Assembly: GCA_963691815.1 (NCBI GenBank) | Contig: OY829657.1 | Span: 11,543,051 to 11,607,050 of the forward strand | DNA length: 64,000 bases | Origin: Echiichthys vipera | Lineage: Eukaryota; Chordata; Actinopteri; Perciformes; Trachinidae | Reading direction: 5' to 3' | Shown: positions 52,387 through 64,000 of the stretch, piece by piece | Layout: every line of letters starts with the position of its first letter | Position numbering within the stretch: position 1 is the first letter of the stretch | Notes under the pieces: generated by a model | What the model saw: the letters and a program-made list of their open reading frames with translations, nothing else | What the model was told of the DNA's origin: nothing | The model's database searches: none | Made by a program: the position numbers and the translations under genes

Positions 52387-54000
52387 CAGGAGGCCTATGT
52401 TAAGTCAAATTTCAGGTTTTGATGTGTCAACTATCTAGGATGTGTGACAATCACCACTTTGATCTGCAACACAAGACTGACAACAGTCGATAATTGCTGA
52501 TGCATCAATCACTAAAACTTCGAAGAGGCAGATGCAGCAGTCTCAGAAATCGTGACACTACACGCTAAACAGAAACAAATGGCATAGCCTGAAACCACCT
52601 GCATCTAAAGCCATTAGCCAGTATATTACATGCATTGGCACATAAACATCTGAAGCAATAGAAAAGGTAATATGTCTTGTTGATAAGTCCTCTTACACAC
52701 CTTTGCTGTTCTCTCATTATGCTTCCAAAACTGAGAAGGCCCTCATTGACATAGATTCAAAAGTGGTTTCTAGAGACACAAATGTTGGTATTTTAGGCTC
52801 TGGAAAACATGGGCATTTTGGGAAGATAAATTGTAAGAGTTTTAACTTCAGATTACTACAATATGGGTCTTATTTTTGTAGTGTTTGTGTTCATTTCAGA
52901 TTTAAACGAGAAAGTGAAATATAACATAAAAATGTCCAGGTTTGTGTGTCTCTATGCCAGTGTTTCAGTTAACTCTTGGAATATGACAATGCATGCCAGA
53001 GTCGGCTATACTGCAGCCATGGTTTCTTTTTCTGTTGTAATACACAAGTTATTCTTTGACCTTGTGTAGATTTTGCCAAAACTTTAAAAAATTAAGCACT
53101 CAACATCTTATCAGATACGTTTCTCAACTTCTTTCTCTCCCTTTCTATCTTCGGTCATATAACAAGGAAGTATGAGGGAAAATAATACAATGGATTCTCA
53201 GCCTGTTTTCTGAATGGATTGCTTGAACTTAACGGAGAATTACAGCAGCTCTTATTCACCATCAGCCATGGCTGACCTGACAGGAGAGCTGTCACCTTCC
53301 CATCTAACCGGCCGCCGTTGGCTTTAATGTAAGAGCCCGTCACCATGACAGGAAAAAAAGAAAAAAAATCCCCACCACCACCACCAGAGAAAAGGACTTA
53401 ATGTCCTATTCACCCCTACGCCCTGCACTGTTTCGAAAATTGCTCAATCTCTTCTTTTCCCCTGTCCCTGTGCCATATTATTATACATTGTTTCTGAAGA
53501 AAAGCATTTTCTATTATTGCCATTAAAAATATGAAAGTTTAGAGAGAAAAAAGAGCATGTAGGATGTAGAAGAACATTTGGGGGAGAGAGGTGAGGGTAA
53601 AAAGCGATTGAAAGGCTGTAATTATTTGAAATAGTCTGCTAATGTGTATTATCATGTCATTAAATGTAAATGAGATGGAGCTAAAAGACCCAATGCAGAG
53701 AACTTGTGGCTTGCTGTAGAAAAAAGAAAAGGGAGGGGGAGAAAAGAAAATTCTGTGATAAAAATAAAGAGAAATGTCAAAGCTATCAAATAGTGGTCAT
53801 TTGTGGTAGCATAAACATTTAATAAGCTGACCAAACTGTGACAATGAACTAGAACATTGTTACATGATGTGATACAGCTACTGAAACTTACCAAACCTTT
53901 GAGGCTGCTACTGACACACAGATAAAGAGAGGGCGGATGGTGAGAGCGATTTAGTGGGAAGATCCTGATGCTGTCTGAAGTTCTGAAGACAATTGTCTTG

Positions 54001-54097
<97 letters not shown>

Positions 54098-57000
54098 GTG
54101 CATATGTGTTTACTCTTGCATTTGATCCCTGACGTGAGCATCATTCCACTTCAGCTGCTTAATAAGGCTGTCTGGGCCAGTGGCTCCTCATGGCCCCCAG
54201 CCCTGTTATCAGAAACATTAAGCTGAATATTAATGGCCTGGCCCGAGACGCATGCCATTAAGCTTGGTTGGCCATCTCTCTCTGTCCTTTCTCTACAACT
54301 GTACAGGAATTAATGAATCGTGGGTAAAACAGGGAACACAAAAGAACGACGGAGATAGAGAAATTGAGAAAGTAGGAGTGTGTGTGTGTGTGGGGGGGGC
54401 TGCTTGGTTAGTGGCTATTTCTAAAAAAAGCGAAAAGATAAATGTGAGCCGAAGTGTAGCACGCCATGTGTGGACAAAGGAGAAAGAGGAGAAAAAGAGT
54501 TAGGTGGCAACATATCTAAAAATAAACTCCTGGTTGTATTTCTCTTTCTCTTGCTACATTAATAACACACCCATGACAGACCTTTGTGTCTTGCTCAAAG
54601 AAAAAAACAACAAGAAAATATTTGGAAATGATTTGTTCGTCTCTACTTCCTCTGGCTGAGCAGGCGCTGAGGTTTACATTTGAAATGCAATGGGGAGAGG
54701 GGAAAGCACTTATTACTGCCTAAGTGCTGTGCTGGTGCAGACTAAGCAAAGTGAGCTGTTAACGGATATAATTTGTGTAGAATAGCCAGAGGAGAGCTTT
54801 TGATATGCAGAAGAGCTGACCTCTGGACTGCCACTTTAATTGGGTTTTTAATTTTCCAGGCCATCTGACAGTATCAAACATGATCCCTGAGCTTTGCCCA
54901 ACTGATTGGAACCACCGTGACAAGAACAAACTGACGTTCCCTCTCAGCTTTTCAACAGAAGGGAGGACAGCAGAAAGAAAACACCAAAGGGAGCGAGAAG
55001 AGGGGAAATAAAAGCATGTAGGGCCAAAGGAGATTGGAGGGCCTGGGATGGAAATTTTGCCTTAATAGTGAGGAGTGTAGTATTGTAAGAGGCTGTGTGT
55101 GTTGATGGGATACCACCCTCCGAGACAGGGAGGAAAAGTGCAGGCTGCTGAAATAAAGGCTGTCACTTCTGACTAGCGACAGCACACAGAGGACCAAACA
55201 GACTTCACCACTCGGAGAGGTGCAGCAGTTGTATACAGTACACTAAAGAGACAGCAGGCCGACTAATAGGATGTGGCCCTGTGAGAACTCAAAAGAGTTT
55301 TTGACAAATTTAACTTTACAATCATTGCTTGAAAAAAAGTCATTAGGTGTGATGTGTTCATGAGCAGAGAGAAACTTCAGTTCTCATATCGGGAGACGTA
55401 ATAGCACGGAATTGAAGGGCTTTCAAATGAGTTTACATCGTCAAATTCTACAATGGCCCCTCAACACGCCATCCTCCGCAATTATCACCTGCGCCAGTCC
55501 ATCTGGCCTCGCTCTCGTCACACAGACAAGAGTCTGTCTTGTGGTTTTTTGGACAGGGGTGCCTTGCTGGTGCCTGTTTGTTCAATCTGCAAGACCACAC
55601 AAAGAGTTTCAGCCCTCTAATCTCCTAACCAAACAAGACAGCAATTACACAGGCAGATAACTAGGGGACATTTTCATCCGCAGTGACAGTACTGGCACAG
55701 AAGTGTTGACAGAAGAAGAGAGAGAGAGAGAGAGGCAGAGGGAAGGAGACTGTTGTCCTGTTTGAAGAAAAGAGAGGTTCACCTGCCAGTCAGAATACAT
55801 AGAGACGACTTTGACACACACTGTAGTCATTACAAATGGACAGGGTTATCTCAAAGACCACTGGAGGAGGTTGAGAAGGTCCCAAACCTGCCAACAGCAT
55901 TGTGACAGTTATTGACTTCCTGACATATTTAGCCACGTTATTAATATAATGGAATTTATTTGTTGCAACGTGAAACTCGGGAGAGAGGATATCTGAATTC
56001 CCTGGCTGAGCCTAAACATCAAACTCTTTGTACAAGTAACCGTGACTATAAGATTGTAACCATAAAAGTTGAAAGAAAATGACTCATGTCCTTGGAAAGC
56101 ATGAGAATGTGAATGAAATCGGTGGACAGGATCATCATTCAGACTTAAGTCAGTTCCGTGACATACATTAGACAAATGTAGCTATTTTTCACAAGTAGTG
56201 GAATACATTACAGTTGAGATTGAGAGTAATGTACCTTTCTTGGCACCACTGAGATTCTTCAACCTTTAGTCATTAAGAAGTGGGAACTTTTCCACCTTTT
56301 CCTTAAAGTTCATGTTCTCATTGAAGCTAAATTACCCTGTCCACAGATACTCGTAAAAAACCCTGCAATGACAAAATCCTTTTAATGTGTCATGAAACGC
56401 AGACCTGTTATATATTTGTAAGTGTGAGGCGAAGTGCCTGCTAACCCACACTGTGCAGTCAAATCTGCATGCATAAGCATTCGCACACACACTTGAAAAG
56501 GCCCCCATAAAGTCACGCTCACATACACACACGTGCATACGCAGAAATCTCATTAGGGCCTTTGTTAATTGCAGCAGACAAATGCTAATGGTTCAGGCAA
56601 CAAAGCAGCTGTGTGTATGAAAAATGAGAATCCACAAAGTAATTATTACATCCAATATTAATTTAATTATACCGTTTTGTGCGATACAGTAATTTAGGAG
56701 GGTTTTTCTAATCACACACACTCTTGAAATAAATTAGGAGTTACAGAGGCACAGGGGAGCTGAGGATTTCTCGAAAGACTCACTAGGGGGGAAATAGCAT
56801 CATTCTATTTCAGAGAGCTGGGATTTTCACATTTAAATTAAAACGGCACTGTTACACTCTCATCAAATGTGAGACAAGAAGAAAAGGAGTGGGACGTCTA
56901 TGTCTTTTCTGTACCAGATTTTTTTTTTTCACCTGGTGGCCATGCTTTGCATTTGTCGAATAGGGGAACCAATGGAACTGTGGGGCTGTCAGCGCATTGG

Positions 57001-58217
57001 CTGCGATTAAATAAAAAAAATAATTATTAATCATCTCTCCTGGGCCTAGTTTTGCCTCTTCGCCTCTCTCTTGTGAGCTCAGAAATGTAATTGTGGTTGT
57101 TTTCTATATAATCAGTAGCCAGAGAGTTGGTGCTATTACAGACACTCGACGAGGGAGCTTTTGTTTTAATCTTTTGATTCCAAAGTCAGGTTCTTTTTTA
57201 TCTGCTGTGGTGTACACAAAAGCACGTTTGATTGGCAGGGAGTTTGCATCTTTTTTTTTCTCCCCTCTCTCTCTCTTTGTGTCATGTAAATTGTTATTGT
57301 CTTTTACCTCAAATTGCCTGAGAAGTTTGTCAGATGAATAGATCCACAACAGCACCCTTTCTTCTATGGATTTGTACACTACACAACATGCATGATGGCC
57401 AGTTTTTAATTCAAACAAACACACCTCGGCCCCAGCTTGTGCAAATTCTTTATCTCTGCCTGTACAAATTGGACAGATGTACGTATAACAGTCTCTGCCA
57501 TTATACCTCTTTTTGTGTGTGCCTGTCTCACTCCATCCCTCGCCTTTTTTTTTTATATTCACACTTTTTAATAAAGCAGACCATCTCGCCTCTGGACGTT
57601 ACATGGACGGACAGCTGTGCCGGTGGTTGAGGTGAAAATCAACCCCAGGACATGTCAAAGAGTGAGATTTCCAGTCCTAAAATTAGATGAGAAACCTGGG
57701 TGTCTGTGAAGGGTGGGAAGGAGAAAGAGAGAAAGGAGGGAAGGAGCGCATAGGGGTGAGATAAAGTGTTAGAGAAGCACGTCCACCCCTGGCTAGTTAC
57801 TGTAAATCAGGTCCCTGAATGACTAAGGGTTACACCTCAGGAAGTAGCTTCCTGGAGTCAAAAGTGCAATGGTATTTATATAATAACACTGTTTCATTCC
57901 AACATCCCCCAGTAACAGAGTAATGGGGCCTCTGCCAGCAGCGCCTTTAATGCTCTAATAGCGGAATTAAAACCAGGGGATGGCAATGAACGGATGTAAA
58001 TTAACAATCACCTCGCTATTACAAACTTGTATGTGCACACACTCTCACACACTCACACATAGGAAGTCAACTTGCTACCTCTGTCACGCCAGTAGAGAAT
58101 TAGAGGAGCTTCTGACAAAAGTGGGCCATTGTTTTCTTAGTTGCCTGGTAGACGTTTTAAGTTAGCCCCACTTTAAAAGAGCTGGTTCACCTGACATGCA
58201 GCCAATGGTGGAATAAG
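52387..58217. other. Intergenic region, no gene recognised
   Basis: No coding sequence is recognised. It holds the long TG repeat (54003-54095), a short GT/G tract at 54377-54400 and a GA tract at 55718-55734. A repeat-free block at about 54120-54280 looks like a regulatory element. Confidence 0.55.
54003..54095 (+). repeat. (TG)46 microsatellite
   Basis: Pure TG tract of about 93 bases, next to the candidate regulatory block at about 54120-54280. Confidence 0.97.
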
Positions 58218-58529
58218 TTTTACTTGCAGGTATACCCTGTGAAGTTTTCTTTCAAACAAGAGTTATGTTTACATAGTATTTCTCACCAGAATGTGTACGT
58301 TCATGTTAGCAAGCTCGCAGTTTTCTTCTACCGTTGCTTTTGATAGCGCATTGCTGTGGTTCTTTGCGCGTTTCTGATTCCGTCTGTCAAACAGAGGGAT
58401 AGTTTGAAACTTCCATAGGATTGTGTTTCGAGTCGCGCACGCTCATGTGAATGCATAATCCACACATATAAACATTGCTCCACAGCACCACTAGTCAAAA
58501 ACTCAAACAGGGTATACCTTTAAGTAAAA
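58218..58529. mobile_element. Short DNA transposon with 23-bp terminal inverted repeats
   Basis: The ends at 58218-58240 and 58507-58529 are inverted copies matching at 21 of 23 positions, with the core AGGTATACCCTGT. The 312-base interior has no coding potential. It includes phrases I recognise from a multicopy fish element (TTCCGTCTGTCAA, TTTCGAGTCGCG, CCACAGCACCACTAGT). Flanks show no clear target duplication. This is a MITE-like non-autonomous element; the superfamily is uncertain. Confidence 0.75.
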
Positions 58530-58596
58530 GTGGTGATACACAATGTAAATTACTTGCAGAAAAATGAACGTTATAGTTTTTTTTATTATATTGTTA

Positions 58597-58626
58597 TAAT
58601 TATTATTATTATTATTATTATTATTA
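58597..58626 (+). repeat. (ATT)n microsatellite
   Basis: About ten ATT units. Its end forms the left copy of the target duplication of the foldback insertion next to it. Confidence 0.93.
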
Positions 58627-58834
58627 CTACTGTTATAAGCCTGTGAATGTTCTCATTTGTCCAGGTCATCGTTATCCCCAAAGCAATTTCAGTCAAAAGC
58701 AACTGGACTTAGTTATTTGTCTAGGAAGACGTTTCACCTCTCATCCAAGAGGCTTCCTAGACAAATAACCAATAACCAAATAACCAAGTCCAGTTGCTTC
58801 TGACTGAAATTACTTTGGGGATATTACTACTGTT
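58622..58834. mobile_element. Foldback insertion with 13-bp target duplication, probably Penelope-derived
   Basis: TATTACTACTGTT at 58622-58634 is repeated exactly at 58822-58834 and flanks a 187-base insert. The insert's interior is an inverted repeat: the left arm (about 58674-58730, from ATCCCCAAAGCAATTTCAGTC to GTCTAGGAAG) pairs with the right arm (about 58752-58822). The right arm carries extra copies of an ATAACCA-type unit. The loop includes GTTTCACCTCTCATCCAAGAG. These phrases belong to an abundant fish repeat that I associate, with moderate confidence, with Penelope-like elements. Confidence 0.7.
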
Positions 58835-58849
58835 GCTTTAATGTCTGAG

Positions 58850-59060
58850 CAGCATTTTAAGTAACTGTTGGAAGGGAAGTGAACTTGGACAAGGTTATAT
58901 ATTGCTGGGTAGATTAATCTGCGGGTGTAGCCTCTTAGTATAGATGACAAACAACATGACATAATAAGTACAGTTACCCTCTGAAATGTAGTGGATTGTA
59001 AGTACAAACGTATTATAAAATGGGAATACTAAGGTATAATTACCTCAAATTGAAGATCAC
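58850..59060 (-). repeat. Degenerate teleost interspersed repeat
   Basis: The phrases TTGCTGGGTAGATTAATCTGC and CTGAAATGTAGTGGATTGTA, then ATAAAATGGGAATACTAAGG, match the reverse complement of the TACTTGAGTATTTCC-type fish repeat also present at about 50040-50110. No coding sequence is retained. Confidence 0.55.
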
Positions 59061-62000
59061 TTTTAGTTCTACTGTATAAAGTGGTAGTGTCTTATTTTAT
59101 TTAAACAATTTGGTAAGGAAATACTGTGCTTGCTTTCCTATTTGGTATATATTTACATATATTTACATTTATTTTTGTATTATTGTAATTGATTCAGTTC
59201 TTTTTGTTTTCATTTGCTATTCGATCTTGTTGTCTCTCCTTAAATAGTCTAGGACACAGAAGTTCAGGCAACCTGTGCTGTTAAAATACTTTGTACATAA
59301 TTAACTGCACCTGTTATTGTAATTAAAGGAAATCCACTCATGGGGATTTTACCCTCCTTTCACCATCAAGCCTTATGTTCGTCTGGGACAGGAAACGTTT
59401 GAGGGATCAAATTTAGTTCACATGTTACAGGTGGTTAAGATATCGCTACAATTCAAATGATATACCTCTGGGAAACACTAGCCCTTGAGTATTTACAGTA
59501 ACAATGGGTCTGGCATTCTGCCCATGTTACTACCACATAGCCATGTGAGTGTTTAGTAGGAGGGTTAAATGGGGCAGCAAGATTAAGAAGGACAAGGAGG
59601 GTTGGAAAACGTAGCCGGCAGACTATATTTAGGATTTTTTTTTTCTTTTTGCAAAAGGTTTAAAAATGAAAATCCAGGTCCCTTCTGACACAAATGATGT
59701 CCATTTTTCATGAACTTATCTGTACTCCCTAATGCTCCTTCCAGGACTGATATTGCGCCATTATTCAACAACCTAAGTAGAAATAAATTGATGGATTATC
59801 ATTTGAGTTTATTCAATGGCTCAAACCTTATGGAAGGAGAAAAGAACAGTCCTTGCCATTTAGGATAATGGTTAAAAATGTGTATGAGTGTTTAATGTCC
59901 CTGCAGTGTTTGCTCTGTAGGGGTCTCGCAGGGAAAGGAAGATGGCTGTTCTGGGTCACTGAGGTGGGGACGGCGAGAGCTCGTCCATTAGCCAAACTCT
60001 TTTTAACCACATCAGGCCCAACTGGCAGGCATGCAGGCTGGTAGGTTTGGGCACACTTAGGCTTTTTGTTTTCCTATTATTCCGCTCGATGATCAAGATA
60101 ATAAGCAAGGCTTTCTCTCTTACCCTTTACACCCCCCCTGATTCTTTCTATCTCGTTTCTCCTTTAAATGTCCTGTTGTTCCACTCTGTCATTTCCTGTT
60201 GCTATTTGCATTTTTCCCTTTCTTCTTTCACAGACAAGGTCATTTATGGATTTGGAGCTGCTGCTTTTAGTTTTTTACATCAATCCTTTATCCTTTTTTC
60301 TATGCTTTTAAAGTCCCGCCCCAGACACATTTTAAAGTATGTAAAAAATAAAAACTGCTATTATTACTATTTTGTTTAACATGTTTAAAAATAATCAGAT
60401 AAGGGGCTAAAAGCCTTTCTACTCTTTCTCCCTCAATGAGAAATTCTGGAACTGGCTTTGCCCCGCCCACCACTGCTGCTCGTGCTAGGTTGAGACATTG
60501 TAGACTGGTGAAAGAGCAGCACGCAAGATGGCTACACATCGGAGAGAATTGCTCGCGTTATGTAGAAGTTGTTCCCCTGTGTAATACTGTTTCCCATATT
60601 CGAGATTGGTTTGCAATTTGTGACGTAACTATAGCTTGCCCGGGATACATTTACATCTCAGATTTCAGGGAAGTGCACAGACATCTCTCCCTTCAGTAGA
60701 GGAATGGAAAAACAACTCTCACATGACAAATCTTTCACAGATACCGGTTAGTATAGTCAAGGTCAGACATTTTAGAGGATACAAACATACAAAAAACACA
60801 TTATGAATGGAGGGGGACTTAAAAACTTAAATTCTATTTCAAAAAATGAATCTTTAAATGACATAATATCCCATAACTCCATGGTGAGGTTGTGGTGTGG
60901 TGACTCTTATTAACTGTGATACTTAAGAAAGGGAAAAAGGTAAGTGAGCTCACTAAAGTCCCTCAGATGGATTTCCTCTTAAGGAACAAACAGCAGTCAA
61001 ATATGCCAAGACATGTCCAAAGATGCACACATGCACACATTGCCTCCATTCCTTCATCAGACAGGATTTTCTTGATATTTTGACAGATGCACAGTGAAAC
61101 TGTAATTAAACTGTGTTCCTGTTAAAGCGTTTACCCTGTTTATCCCTAAACCCATCCATCTTTTAATGCTTTGGTAAAGTCATTTGACCTCAAATGGCTC
61201 CATGTGGATCTGCATATCATATACTGTACTGCACTGCACTATACTGGCCTACAGGGAACACAAACCTCTTTACTGTAACAGTAATGAGATAATCACATTA
61301 CGCAAGAGCTATTCGGTTAAACACATCTAAACAAACTCTGACACAGATCTTATGTCCAGACTACATATGTTGAGGGATTTAAATACAAGGTACTTTAAGG
61401 TTAAGTGGTGCAGGGCTTGCCCCCTCCCCCTCTAGTACCCCCTGCAATACTTGATTCTCCCTTAGCTTTGCTTGTATGAAGCCAAATAAGGAGATTTAAA
61501 GAGATAAAAGTAAAGGGCTAACACACTTATGGTATTTTGCAGTCCGGTACAGTACATTTTAAACTATAAAAAACCCAACTTTTCCCATAGGCTGTGCAGT
61601 AGGCCTACTCCTCATTGTTGCCATTGTTGTTTTGAATATACAGTATATGTATCATGGCAGAAACAAGCAAAAGGTGAAGAAGGCAATGGGTTTTTTTGAG
61701 TACCAAAAAATGAGGTGCCCCCTAGATGCTGTGCATGAACTGAGTGATATGAGGAAAACTTTTCCTTATCAGAAAATATTTTAATAGAGATTTGAAGATC
61801 TTGAGTGTTTCTAAACATTATCCCACATTAAATGTGGCTACATAGGCAGCTGCTGATGCTAAATTAATAACTAATCTATTGATGCACTGCAGTTCCACAT
61901 CTGCTTCACTTTGAGATAAGCGGGGTCAGTTAGGGTTGAGAGGTCAGCCGAGGACAGGTGTTGTAGTAGGAGTAAACCCAGGCCTACTAGATACAGATAT

Positions 62001-63190
62001 CATCATGGTTGGAGGGGACCTTCACGTGACCCCAACCTGCCACAGGGGACTACACAGATAGATGTCCTTATCTTTCCCTGCAGCTCCCCTGCAGCTAACT
62101 GACAGAACTGGGAACTGTCAATCACTGTTGACATGTGACGTCTTACTCAGCCAGGAGATGGGACAGCACCAGACGAATCACTTCTAAATGACAAATCACT
62201 GTCGTGGTGGTGGTTTATCACCATTTTGTCTTGGTACTGATATATGTCTATCACTGATTGAGGATAAATTTGTTTGGTTGGGAGTGATATTTGTGTGGAG
62301 CTTTGTGTGGTAGTTGTGTTTAAAATTTCTCAACAAAGGGGAACTTTAAAGCAAGAGCTAACTGACAGAAAACACAGAAAACAGGCTGCTGTATGATGTG
62401 TTAAAGGTTCAAAGAGCTGATTTCCAAAACAGGTGGCGCAAATAAGAAGGAAGATTCACTTGTTAAGTGCTGATAATTGAGTGCTGATCTTTGGTCCTCC
62501 CTTTCCCTCTGAAACTGACAGCGTTGGTGACCTCCTCTTTCTTTCCCTTTCACATCCCAGCCGCTTCCTTATATGGCAAGCTATAATGATACACGTTGTA
62601 AAGTCTGTGTAAGCACTACCTTCAGACACTAAAAGTGACCCTCAAGAGTGTAATGGGGCTATATTCCTCCTGGCATTGTGGAAAGGTGAAAAAAAAAACA
62701 ATTTATAACTCTTTGTACTGCCACTTAAGGACTCCCATCACCGGTTTATTTGCGGTGAATGAGGAAGCTTGTAATTTTCAGTGTTTCTCCAGGAAAATAG
62801 GTATGGTTAAGAGGGTGAATAGCAGGTTAAGCTGCAGGTTCAGGGTTGGTATTTTTACAGCTTTTGAGTACATGTTTTCATGTTTGTTTGGAGCAGGGAT
62901 TAAAGCTGAGCACAATGAAAACATGTAATGACAATATGGACACATGACTTACAAAGGTCAGCATAGCTGCATTGTAAACAGCAACTGTTAAAGGATACGT
63001 CTGGTGATATGCAATGTTTTTTTTTCTTATTATCAACAAATCTCATAAATATACATAAAAACCAAAAAGCATATTCCTCTGTTTCATGGACTGTAAAAAA
63101 TATCTAAACAGACTAGTATATTTTGAGTAAACCCTACAAACACTGTTCTGCTACAAGAAATACCCACAAGTGTAGTAAATTTGCATTAAC
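59061..63190. other. Intergenic region, no gene recognised
   Basis: No coding exon is recognised. A more CpG-rich stretch at about 60430-60660 includes a CRE-like TGACGTAA (60620-60627). The block at about 61850-62200 contains the distal PBX-MEIS site and an AGGTCA-4-AGGACA direct repeat at 61941-61956. Confidence 0.5.
62115..62124 (-). promoter_or_regulatory. Distal PBX-MEIS composite site
   Basis: This is a second exact TGATTGACAG (minus strand) in the upstream desert, about 41.6 kb from the meis2 start. A TGACAG half-site lies just before it at about 62099-62104 in opposite orientation, and TGACATGTGA follows. The cluster of MEIS-type half-sites within about 40 bases makes it a candidate enhancer core. 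Function is inferred. Confidence 0.4.
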
Positions 63191-64000
63191 CTGCGAGGGT
63201 TGTCACGATACTAGAATTTCAAAGTCGTTACCGATACCCAGGAAAATACTCAATAACATTTTCGGTACCATGGGGAGAAAATTACAAAAAATGAAGGCAG
63301 AATTTTTTAAATAAAGATAAGAACAAAACAAAATCAATAACAACATTTTTAAAAAGTTGTCTGACATTGAAAAGAAAAAAGAAAACACATCACAGTAGGG
63401 TGTATATAAATATGACAATTATGTTCACACTTACTTATGTGTTTTATTGTGTTGTATAGGTCAGGGATTTCTGTGGACATTAAATGATTCCATGAAGGAG
63501 GTTGAACCTTGGATTCAGTTGATGAATAAGTTGAAGTTAGGTTTCTCCACAGTGTAAACAGGGATTTGGTCCATGCTAATGTATTCAGCTAAAGTCCTGT
63601 TGACTTGGCACCATATTATCGCTACTGATTTAATAGAGTTGGTATAGCAGGCTGCCACTGTTTCTGTCTCGTTGTTAGTTGACTTTTCAGACACCTTATT
63701 GTGTCATCCTGTTAAATTAACGTCTCTTAACGTTAGACAGGCAGGACTGATGATGTTAGCTGCTTAGCTCCGCCGTTAACGTTACTGTTTATTATGAGAA
63801 GCTAGATGCTAGGAGCTTGTTTACATCCTTAGCCTTTCCCTGGTCATTAGACTTGTATGCTAAATACTTCCAAACAGCACTTTTGCTTTGTACATTTTCT
63901 ACTAAAACTGGTAGCCAAGGTCCTCCAGCAGTAGTAGCGCTAGCTGTGTTCAGTCATTTCAGTGTAATTAACGTGATGAATCCATGTTCATGTGCTCAGA
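63190..64000. mobile_element. Probable hAT-like non-autonomous element, cut by the window edge
   Basis: GAGGGTTGTCACGATACTAG, followed by GTTACCGATACCC and TTTTCGGTACC, is the end signature of a fish repeat family with TTGTCACGATACC-type termini. The next 700 bases contain TTAACGTTAG- and GTTAGCTGCTTAGCT-type phrases common in the interiors of such elements. The right end is not in the window. Confidence 0.4.

Noticed and set aside
57104..57562. 152-residue minus-strand frame with two CxxC-like pairs
   Set aside because: No family resemblance, low-complexity Lys/Arg stretches and a start amid AT-rich desert. Best taken as chance.
60047..60379. 110-residue plus-strand hydrophobic frame
   Set aside because: Phe/Leu/Ser-rich from T-rich DNA. 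No signal of a real membrane protein gene nearby.

Overview
This window looks like teleost fish nuclear DNA. It has no bacterial features: no operons, no ribosome binding sites and no long continuous genes. It contains one recognisable vertebrate gene split into short exons, many CA/GA microsatellites, and interspersed repeats of families I recognise from fish genomes. The short introns beside highly conserved exons, and the repeat mix, suggest a ray-finned fish, probably not zebrafish; this is inference.

The only protein-coding gene I can support is the 5' half of meis2 (TALE homeobox transcription factor) on the minus strand. Seven coding exons lie between 20472 and 8124, and every junction was reconstructed from AG/GT sites and reading phase. 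They encode about 249 residues: the N-terminal region, the whole MEINOX (PBX-binding) domain and the serine/glycine-rich linker. The homeodomain and C-terminus are not in the window and should lie beyond position 1, because intron 7 is still open there. The start codon is at 20472, with an in-frame stop 42 bases upstream. The region 20473 to about 21300 is the 5' UTR/promoter and contains a perfect PBX-MEIS composite decamer, which suggests autoregulation.

From about 21.3 kb to 64 kb I find no host gene. This fits the gene desert that flanks meis2 in vertebrates, where regulatory elements are expected. It holds candidate regulatory blocks, a CTCF-like site at 24.7 kb, a second PBX-MEIS decamer at 62.1 kb, long dinucleotide repeats, and a series of transposon remnants. 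These are: a Penelope-like GIY-YIG endonuclease fragment (35.2 kb); a fish repeat with degenerate internal units (41.2-41.7 kb); a possible piggyBac-like element (42.0-42.8 kb); a perfect 16-bp-stem hairpin (42.9 kb); a hAT-like element with terminal inverted repeats (52.0-52.4 kb); a nested repeat cluster at 58.2-59.1 kb that includes a foldback insertion with a 13-bp target duplication; and a probable hAT-like element running off the right edge.

I did not find a wholly new biological system. The most useful leads are the putative meis2 autoregulatory site, its distal twin, and the small inverted-repeat elements.
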